Below, in pieces: positions 51,451 through 57,187 of a DNA stretch of 57,187 bases. The stretch is from Methylotenera_A sp046598525 (GTDB taxonomy: Bacteria > Pseudomonadota > Gammaproteobacteria > Burkholderiales > Methylophilaceae). The position numbers and the translations under genes are program-made. Under the pieces are notes generated by a model. That model saw only the letters and a program-made list of their open reading frames with translations, had not been told where the DNA came from and did not search any database. Numbering within the stretch: the first letter of the stretch is position 1; every line of letters starts with the position of its first letter. Where the stretch lies: contig JBKJIJ010000014.1 of NCBI GenBank assembly GCA_046598525.1, positions 1 through 57,187 of the forward strand, written 5' to 3'.

Positions 51451-54400
51451 ATGACGATTAAATTAAGCAACCCTATCCCTGGCAAAGCGCCTAGCTCGAA
51501 CGAAATCCGCCAAGCATTTTTAGATTTCTTTGCTTCAAAAGGCCACGAAATCGTTGCTTCTAGCTCGCTGGTGCCGCATGGCGACCCTACCCTGCTTTTT
51601 ACCAACGCAGGTATGAACCAATTTAAAGATGTGTTTTTAGGCTTTGATAAACGCAACTACACCCGCGCAACCAGCAGCCAAAAATGTGTACGCGCTGGCG
51701 GCAAGCATAACGATTTAGAAAACGTCGGTTACACCGCGCGCCACCATACTTTTTTTGAAATGTTGGGCAATTTTAGCTTTGGCGATTACTTTAAAGTTGA
51801 AGCGATTAGCTATGCGTGGGAATTGTTAACCGACGTTTTTCAATTACCAAAAGATAAATTAACCGTTACCGTTTATGCAGACGATGACGAAGCCTACGAT
51901 ATTTGGCACAACACCATTGGCGTGCCCAAAGAACGCATTATCCGCATTGGCGATAACAAAGGCGCGCGTTACGCATCGGATAACTTTTGGATGATGGGCG
52001 ACACTGGTCCTTGCGGCCCATGTACAGAGATTTTCTATGATCATGGCGATCACCATTTTGGCGGCCCACCAGGCAGCCCAGATGAAGATGGCGACCGTTT
52101 TATTGAAATTTGGAACAACGTATTTATGCAATTTAACCGCGATGAAGCGGGTGTAATGCATAAATTGCCTAAGCCAAGCGTGGATACGGGCATGGGTTTA
52201 GAGCGTATTTCGGCGGTATTGCAGCATGTGCATGCCAATTACGAAATTGATATTTTTACGGCTTTAATCGCCGCCGCGGCGCGCGAAACGCATACAGCCG
52301 ATTTAAATAGCCCAAGCCTAAAAGTGCTGGCTGACCATATTCGTGCCTGCTCATTCTTAATCGCCGATGGCGTGATTCCGGGCAATGAAGGCCGCGGCTA
52401 CGTGCTGCGCCGCATTATCCGCCGCGCCATTCGCCATGGCTATAAATTAGGCTCACGTAAGGCGTTTTTCCATAAAATGGTGGCCGATTTAGTGGCTGAA
52501 ATGGGTTTTGCTTACCCTGAATTAAACGCCAATCAAGCGCGCATCACCGATATGCTTAAACTTGAAGAAGACCGTTTCTTTGAGACGATTGAAAATGGTA
52601 TAAACATACTTGATGAAAATTTGTTAGAAATAAACAATAGATTTATAAGAACACAAGAAATGAATGCCATAAGAGATTTAATAGAACCATCATCTTTGAA
52701 AGCAATTAAAGAACTAACTGAATTTCCTGCCATAAAAGCTATACGTGACTTGGAAAATTCTCCGGCTTTGAAAGCAATTAGAGATCTGACTGAATCTCCT
52801 GCTATAAAAGCTATGCATGATTTAACAAACCCTCCTGCTTTGAAAGCAATAAGAGAGCTAATGGATTCTCCAGCAATAAAAGCAATGAGAGAGCTAACTA
52901 ATTCTTCCGCAATAAGAGCAATGAAAGAACTGACGGATTCTCCCGCAATAAAAGCAATGAGAGAACTAACGGATTCTCCCGCAATAAAAGCAGCAAAAGA
53001 ATTAGCTGACTCTATACGATTCAAACTTTCTGGTGATTTAGCATTTAAGCTACATGACACTTATGGTTTTCCACTTGATTTAACTGCTGATATGTGTCGC
53101 GAAAATGGTTTCAATGTGGACACAGCCGCATTTGACGCCGCCATGGCGCGCCAAAAAGAACAAGCGCGCTCTGCGGGTAAATTCAAAATGGCGGCTAACC
53201 TAGAATACTCAGGCAATAGCACCGATTTCAAAGGCTACGATTCATTAGATTCAAGCGCCACCGTTTTGGCACTTTATAAAGATAGCATTGCTGTTGAATC
53301 ACTAAACGAAGGTGAGCAAGGCGTTGTGGTGTTGGATGCCACACCGTTTTACGCGGAATCTGGCGGGCAAATTGGTGATAACGGCGTATTAAAATCTGAA
53401 AACGGCATTTTTGCAGTTGAAGATACGCAAAAAATTCAAGCGGCTGTATTTGGCCACCATGGCGTATTAAAAACGGGCTCGCTTAAAGTGGGCGATACGG
53501 TTAAAGCCAATGTGGATATTGCATCGCGTGCAGACACCATGCGCAACCACTCTGCCACGCATTTGATGCACAAAGCCTTGCGCGAAATATTGGGCGAGCA
53601 TGTGCAACAAAAAGGCAGCTTGGTGGATTCTGACAAAACGCGTTTTGACTTTGTGCATAACACACCGATGACCGATGCGGAAATTGCCAAAGTTGAAGCG
53701 ATTGTGAATGCGGAAATTTTAAGCAATGCCGCTACCCAAGCGCGTGTGATGGATATTGAATCGGCACAAAAAACTGGTGCCATGATGCTGTTTGGCGAAA
53801 AATATGGCGACGAAGTACGCGTTTTAGATATCGGCTCAAGCCGTGAGTTGTGCGGCGGCACGCATGTGAGCCGAACTGGCGATATTGGTTTATTTAAAAT
53901 CATCGGCGAAAGTGGCGTTGCGGCGGGTGTTCGCCGCGTTGAAGCGACCACTGGCAATGGCGCGCTAAAATTAATAAACGCGCAACAAGCCTTAATTACG
54001 CAATTAGCCAGCGATTTAAAAGCACCAGCGGCTGAAGTGGTTAACAAAGTAGCTCAATTATCGGATCATGCAAAAGCGCTAGAAAAAGAATTAGCGCGTT
54101 TAAAATCAAAATTGGCATCAAGCCAAGGCGATGATTTGGTGAGCCAAGCAATTGATATTGCTGGCGTTAAAGTATTATCCGCAACATTGGAAGGCGCTGA
54201 TGCAAACGCTTTGCGCGAAACCATGGATAAGCTAAAAGATAAACTAAAATCGGCCGCGATTGTTTTGGCCAGTGTAAATGAAGGTAAAGTAAGCGTAGCC
54301 GCAGGCATTACAGCCGATTTAATCGGTAAAATGAAAGCAGGCGATTTGGTTAACTTTGTGGCTAGCCAAGTGGGCGGCAAAGGCGGCGGTAAGCCAGATA

Positions 54401-54486
54401 TGGCAATGGCAGGCGGAACTGATGCCAGTCAATTACCAAAAGCTTTGGCCAGCGTGCAAGCTTGGGTTAGCGCTAAACTAATTTAA
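51451..54486 (+). CDS. alaS: Alanyl-tRNA synthetase with a tandem-repeat insertion
   Basis: A 1011-residue alanyl-tRNA synthetase, about 130 residues longer than typical bacterial enzymes (E. coli 876). The catalytic domain (about 10-250, with S-S-L-V-P-x-x-D-P-T-L-L-F-T-N-A-G-M), editing domain (H-N-S-x-T-H-L-like R-N-H-S-A-T-H-L-M-H, and C-G-G-T-H) and C-Ala domain are complete. Between L387-D-E-N-L and D527-L-A-F-K-L-H-D-T-Y-G it carries about 135 residues where E. coli has about 10. Residues 405-524 are ten 12-residue repeats of the form K-A-I/M-R-E-L-T-D-S-P-A-I. DNA from about 52590 to 53110 is AT-rich, with AGA arginine codons. The frame is open throughout. Confidence 0.97.
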   Translation: MTIKLSNPIPGKAPSSNEIRQAFLDFFASKGHEIVASSSLVPHGDPTLLFTNAGMNQFKDVFLGFDKRNYTRATSSQKCVRAGGKHNDLENVGYTARHHTFFEMLGNFSFGDYFKVEAISYAWELLTDVFQLPKDKLTVTVYADDDEAYDIWHNTIGVPKERIIRIGDNKGARYASDNFWMMGDTGPCGPCTEIFYDHGDHHFGGPPGSPDEDGDRFIEIWNNVFMQFNRDEAGVMHKLPKPSVDTGMGLERISAVLQHVHANYEIDIFTALIAAAARETHTADLNSPSLKVLADHIRACSFLIADGVIPGNEGRGYVLRRIIRRAIRHGYKLGSRKAFFHKMVADLVAEMGFAYPELNANQARITDMLKLEEDRFFETIENGINILDENLLEINNRFIRTQEMNAIRDLIEPSSLKAIKELTEFPAIKAIRDLENSPALKAIRDLTESPAIKAMHDLTNPPALKAIRELMDSPAIKAMRELTNSSAIRAMKELTDSPAIKAMRELTDSPAIKAAKELADSIRFKLSGDLAFKLHDTYGFPLDLTADMCRENGFNVDTAAFDAAMARQKEQARSAGKFKMAANLEYSGNSTDFKGYDSLDSSATVLALYKDSIAVESLNEGEQGVVVLDATPFYAESGGQIGDNGVLKSENGIFAVEDTQKIQAAVFGHHGVLKTGSLKVGDTVKANVDIASRADTMRNHSATHLMHKALREILGEHVQQKGSLVDSDKTRFDFVHNTPMTDAEIAKVEAIVNAEILSNAATQARVMDIESAQKTGAMMLFGEKYGDEVRVLDIGSSRELCGGTHVSRTGDIGLFKIIGESGVAAGVRRVEATTGNGALKLINAQQALITQLASDLKAPAAEVVNKVAQLSDHAKALEKELARLKSKLASSQGDDLVSQAIDIAGVKVLSATLEGADANALRETMDKLKDKLKSAAIVLASVNEGKVSVAAGITADLIGKMKAGDLVNFVASQVGGKGGGKPDMAMAGGTDASQLPKALASVQAWVSAKLI
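52663..53022 (+). repeat. 36-bp tandem repeat array inside alaS
   Basis: Ten units of 36 bases, each encoding 12 residues. The later units (about 52880-52995) are nearly identical in DNA while earlier ones have drifted, which suggests growth by recent duplication at one end. Unit length is a multiple of three, so copy-number change would keep the frame. Confidence 0.93.
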
Positions 54487-54535
54487 CCCAGTAAAATTTA
54501 ATTAACAATTTTTTAAGTAATCTTAAGAGTTAAAA

Positions 54536-55786
54536 ATGGCATTAATTGTACAAAAATATGGCGGTACTTCTGTTGCGAATCCTGAGCGTATTCGTAATGT
54601 GGCTAGGCGCGTAGCGCGTTACAAGGCAATGGGGCATCAAATTGTGGTGGTGGTTTCGGCCATGTCTGGCGAAACCAACAAGCTAATGGCGCTAGCAAAA
54701 GAGGTGATGGCTGAGCCAGATCCGCGCGAATTAGACGTGATGATTTCGACCGGCGAGCAAGTGACTATTGCCATGACAGCACTGGCCTTAATGGAGCTGG
54801 GCATTAAAGCCAAAAGCTACACGGGCACGCAGGTTAAAATTTTAACCGACGATTCGCACACTAAAGCGCGCATTTTAGATATTGATGACCATAATTTAAA
54901 GCAAGATTTGAATGATGGCTATGTGTGCGTGGTTGCTGGTTTTCAAGGCGTTGATGAGTTTGGCAATATCACAACGCTGGGCCGTGGCGGCTCTGATACC
55001 ACTGGCGTGGCACTTGCAGCGGCTTTAAATGCCGATGAATGCCAAATCTACACTGATGTAGACGGCGTTTACACAACAGACCCGCGCGTAGTGCCTGAGG
55101 CGCGCCGCTTGGATAAAATCACCTTTGAAGAAATGTTAGAACTGGCTTCTCAGGGCAGCAAAGTGCTGCAAATTCGCTCTGTTGAATTTGCCGGTAAATA
55201 TAAAGTAAAACTACGTGTGCTTTCAAGTTTTGAAGATGAAGGCGACGGTACATTAATTACATTTGAAGAAGACGACTCTTCATCAAAAAACAAGGAAAAC
55301 GAAATGGAAGACCCAATCATCTCTGGCATTGCGTTTAATCGCGACGAAGCCAAAATTATTGTATTAGGCGTGCCTGATAAGCCTGGCATTGCTTACCAAA
55401 TATTAGGCCCAATTGCGGATGCCAATATTGATGTGGACATGATTATTCAAAACACAGGCGCAGACGGCACAACCGATTTCACCTTTACTGTGCACAAAAA
55501 TGAGATGGGCAAAGCTTTAGCCGTGTTGCGCGACAAAGTACAAAACCACATTAATGCACGCGAAATTAGCGGCGATGACAAAATCGCTAAAGTTTCTGTA
55601 GTGGGCATTGGCATGCGCTCACACGTTGGCATTGCCAGCCAAATGTTCCGCACACTGGCCGAAGAAGGCATCAACATTCAAATGATTTCGACATCTGAAA
55701 TCAAAATCGCCGTGGTAATCGATGAAAAATACATGGAACTGGCGGTAAGAGTGTTGCATAAAGCGTTTGAATTAGAAGAAGCGTAA
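54536..55786 (+). CDS. lysC: Aspartate kinase
   Basis: A 416-residue aspartokinase for the lysine, threonine and methionine branch. K-Y-G-G-T-S-V is at 7-13; the kinase domain reaches about 240, followed by an acidic D/E/S/K-rich linker (about 238-258) and two ACT domains for feedback control. Within the linker, ATG 55304 (residue 257) is preceded by AAGGAAAA, so a 160-residue ACT-only beta subunit could also be made, as in Corynebacterium and Bacillus aspartokinases. It follows alaS by 49 bases. Confidence 0.96.
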   Translation: MALIVQKYGGTSVANPERIRNVARRVARYKAMGHQIVVVVSAMSGETNKLMALAKEVMAEPDPRELDVMISTGEQVTIAMTALALMELGIKAKSYTGTQVKILTDDSHTKARILDIDDHNLKQDLNDGYVCVVAGFQGVDEFGNITTLGRGGSDTTGVALAAALNADECQIYTDVDGVYTTDPRVVPEARRLDKITFEEMLELASQGSKVLQIRSVEFAGKYKVKLRVLSSFEDEGDGTLITFEEDDSSSKNKENEMEDPIISGIAFNRDEAKIIVLGVPDKPGIAYQILGPIADANIDVDMIIQNTGADGTTDFTFTVHKNEMGKALAVLRDKVQNHINAREISGDDKIAKVSVVGIGMRSHVGIASQMFRTLAEEGINIQMISTSEIKIAVVIDEKYMELAVRVLHKAFELEEA

Positions 55787-55838
55787 ACCTTAAATGCATG
55801 AATAGACTGAATTAGGCTTAGCATAAGCCGAGTTTTGA

Positions 55839-55867
55839 TTGATTTTTAAGGCAATTTACAGTAATAT
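55839..55867 (+). promoter_or_regulatory. Promoter of tRNA-Ser
   Basis: TTGATT (55839-55844) and TAATAT (55862-55867) are separated by 17 bases and followed by a GC-rich CGCGCCC discriminator, as is common for stable-RNA promoters under stringent control. The tRNA begins about 50 bases downstream. Confidence 0.65.
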
Positions 55868-55916
55868 CGCGCCCTTAATTCAGCAACTTGAATTGATAGC
55901 GTAGTAGTTATAAAAC

Positions 55917-56010
55917 GGAGAGCTGGCCGAGTGGTCGAAGGCACTTCCCTGCTAAGGAAGCATACGGGCTTAAATCTGTATCGAGGGTTCGAATCCCTCG
56001 CTCTCCGCCA
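55917..56010 (+). tRNA. tRNA-Ser (anticodon GCU)
   Basis: A complete 94-base tRNA including an encoded CCA. The acceptor stem is GGAGAGC / GCTCTCC. The anticodon arm CTTCC-CTGCTAA-GGAAG has GCT at 55951-55953, reading AGC and AGU codons. A long variable arm follows, typical of serine tRNAs, then the T arm GGTTCGAATCC. tRNA 3' ends are favoured integration sites, and the DNA immediately after it has an accessory character. Confidence 0.98.
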
Positions 56011-56181
56011 GTTATTATAAAATAGTCATTTCTATAATAAAATCAATAAGTTGTTACTCATACCAATCAACTTATTCTCCTCATATTTTCTCCTCATCTC
56101 CTCAGATATTCAAAATGCTTTAAAATTATAAGTATTAATCGTAAAGTAACGTTTAGATAAGCATGTATACAAGGAGGCCAA
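56011..56181. other. AT-rich spacer after tRNA-Ser, possible island border
   Basis: Right after the tRNA the sequence becomes AT-rich and shows repeated CTCCTCAT motifs near 56078-56105. No terminator or gene is seen. This is where an element integrated at the tRNA would begin. No duplicated tRNA end was found elsewhere in the window. Confidence 0.4.
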
Positions 56182-56277
56182 ATGGAAGATGATGTAAGAA
56201 ACGAACTGCATTTTATTGCTTATACTCCTGCCAACATACCAATGGAGCGTTTGGCTAATTTAGCAGGTAGTTGGTGA
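56182..56277 (+). CDS. Short open frame with a strong ribosome site
   Basis: A 31-codon frame (M-E-D-D-V-R-N-E-L-H...A-G-S-W) ending in TGA, preceded by a near-perfect AAGGAGG at 56171-56177. Without that TGA the same frame would run about 42 more codons (E-L-I-D-I-L-K-K...), so this may be a gene cut short by a nonsense mutation. No family is recognised. It lies between tRNA-Ser and the convergent RelA/SpoT-like gene. Confidence 0.35.
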   Translation: MEDDVRNELHFIAYTPANIPMERLANLAGSW

Positions 56278-56357
56278 GAATTAATTGATATACTAAAAAA
56301 GACTGTTTCTATTGCTCTCATTAAGAAATTAACGCTAAATTCATTAATCTTTTTCTG

Positions 56358-57065
56358 TCAGCATTCAATATTTTTGGAAAAATCAGTAGTGTCTGCAAAA
56401 TAATTTGGGTATGCTTTTTTTAGTCCTTTAATCGATTCAGCAGCTACCAGTACCACATCTCTGTCTTTATTATCTTTAAACTCTTTTTCTAAATTAGCAT
56501 ATTGAATGGTAGCTTCTTCAAAATTTTCAGATGGAAAACTTCTAATTTTAATATTGCTTTTATCAATTTCTAGTGTGAGTAAATAGAAATCTCCTTTAAT
56601 ACTATCATTTGTACCTAATTGCTTTGTAGAAACTACGAATGCTTTGAGCCTCGGAATAACCCTCAAAACGGAAATGGATTCAATCAGTTTCAATCGTTCT
56701 GCTGAACCAGAGTTTTTTGCAAGTTTTTTATTTTCTAAATCTTCAAAAGCAATACTAGCAAGTTTAAAAAATTCCAACCAATCTTCAGGTCCATCACTAG
56801 CTTTGAGCGCTTGACCAGTGAAAGTCCCAACCACTTCAACTGCCGTAGCCCATGAATGCTGTACTTTACTTCGTATTTGCAGCTCAACTGAATGACCAAT
56901 AAATTGAGATTTCGCACCTTTATAAGCATAAATTAGATGAATTCCACGATATCCAGATAACTTTGGATTCGAAATATAATTTCTTTCTCTTTTTAAAATA
57001 TTTCTGGTACTTCCATGCACGATGTTATTTCTTACGTCATAAACCTTCGAAAGACTATCCACCAC
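56358..57065 (-). pseudogene. RelA/SpoT-domain protein, 5'-truncated at the IS-like end
   Basis: The 235-residue frame has the second half of a (p)ppGpp synthetase-type domain: Y-R-G-I-H at 39-43 and the V-E-L-Q-I-R-S segment at 60-66 with H70-x-W72. A helical C-terminal region follows, as in stand-alone RelA/SpoT proteins (COG2357-like). The first half of the domain, with the usual R-x-K-x-x-x-S-I-x-x-K and D-x-x-G-x-R motifs, is missing. Upstream the reading frame meets a stop inside the inverted repeat at 57072-57187. The gene seems interrupted by an IS; the GTG at 57065 is only the first available start. Its AT-rich composition differs from the core genes. Confidence 0.7.
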
Positions 57066-57071
57066 TACACG

Positions 57072-57187
57072 GTGTCAACCAGCATGCAATACTTTCCAGA
57101 TTAGTGGTGGAAACAGCGTCCAATAGTTTCCACCTCAGTATGTCACCATCCAGTGTTTTAGCTGGAGGGTTCTGGAGTGATTTATAT
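57072..57187. repeat. Right copy of 116-bp terminal inverted repeat, probable IS end
   Basis: Exact reverse complement of 2-117, running to the last base of the window. The inner edge reads TGTCAACC, and the 19-base subrepeats lie at 57081-57099 and 57115-57133. It cuts the RelA/SpoT-like gene. Because the same end appears at both borders in opposite orientation, two inverted copies of one IS probably flank this 57 kb segment. Confidence 0.85.

Noticed and set aside
52663..53022. Possible CRISPR array in the 36-bp repeats
   Set aside because: Units are contiguous with no spacers, lie in frame in alaS and encode a conserved 12-residue motif. No cas genes are present.
52533..53060. 175-codon open frame on the minus strand across the alaS repeats, itself repetitive (F-I-A-G-E-S-V-S-S-L)
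   Set aside because: It is the antisense reading of the 36-bp array, kept open because each unit lacks stops in that frame. There is no ribosome site or independent support.
52590..53110. Intein or group I/II intron in alaS
   Set aside because: There are no intein splice motifs or endonuclease, and the segment is made of simple coding repeats in frame with both flanks.
56275..56277. UGA recoding (selenocysteine or Trp) in the small frame after tRNA-Ser
   Set aside because: No SECIS-like hairpin or known selenoprotein context is visible, and core genes here use TGA as stop. A nonsense mutation or true stop is simpler.
2..57187. Linear plasmid or phage with terminal inverted repeats
   Set aside because: The content is core chromosomal genes (recA, alaS, glyQS, panBCD). 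The terminal repeats look like IS ends at assembly breaks.

Overview
This 57 kb window is a chromosomal segment of a beta-proteobacterium, most likely a methylotroph of the Methylophilaceae. That placement is inference. It rests on two tiny pqqA genes (precursor of PQQ, the methanol dehydrogenase cofactor), on beta-proteobacterial gene orders (lnt-glyQ-glyS-gmhB-plsC, folK-deoxynucleoside kinase-panB-panC-panD-rsfS-rlmH, recA-recX-alaS-lysC), on an OmpR/EnvZ pair and on moderately AT-leaning composition. The core genes are densely packed with short spacers and frequent stop/start overlaps.

Layout. Positions 1-2170 are accessory: an IS-like end, a RepA-type AAA ATPase and about 900 bp of repeat-rich non-coding DNA. 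Positions 2176-3209 hold two near-identical pqqA cassettes (promoter, 23-codon gene, terminator) on either side of a secreted MORN-repeat protein gene. Positions 3300-10980 carry an SDR, a FemAB-like protein, an EF-hand protein, ompR-envZ, a diguanylate cyclase and cysG. Positions 11050-21290 hold miaB, a ParD/ParE-type toxin-antitoxin pair, phoH, then fba-tpiA and fbp (central carbon metabolism) placed inside the otherwise classical phoH-ybeY-corC-lnt series. Positions 21500-31420 hold glycyl-tRNA synthetase, heptose and phospholipid genes, a SCO protein, ilvE, an LRR-kinase hybrid and murI. Positions 31600-38700 are cobalamin adenosyltransferase, RNA polyadenylation, folate, deoxynucleotide and pantothenate genes and ribosome factors. 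Positions 38800-49520 mix photolyase, MlaA, PmbA, DarP, NhaD, MogA, ThiL, PgpA and PncC. Positions 49770-55790 are recA-recX-alaS-lysC. A tRNA-Ser(GCU) at 55917-56010 is followed by an AT-rich accessory tail with a truncated RelA/SpoT-like gene that runs into the second IS-like end.

Most striking points. (1) alaS carries an in-frame AT-rich insertion of about ten 12-residue tandem repeats between the aminoacylation and editing halves. (2) glyS carries a smaller AT-rich segment with extra residues. (3) The pqqA cassette is duplicated. (4) The two window ends are exact 116-bp inverted repeats that look like the same IS end in opposite orientation. (5) lysC has a plausible internal start for a separate ACT-domain subunit. 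(6) Two families of dispersed palindromic repeats sit between operons. No CRISPR array, rRNA or complete transposase gene was seen.
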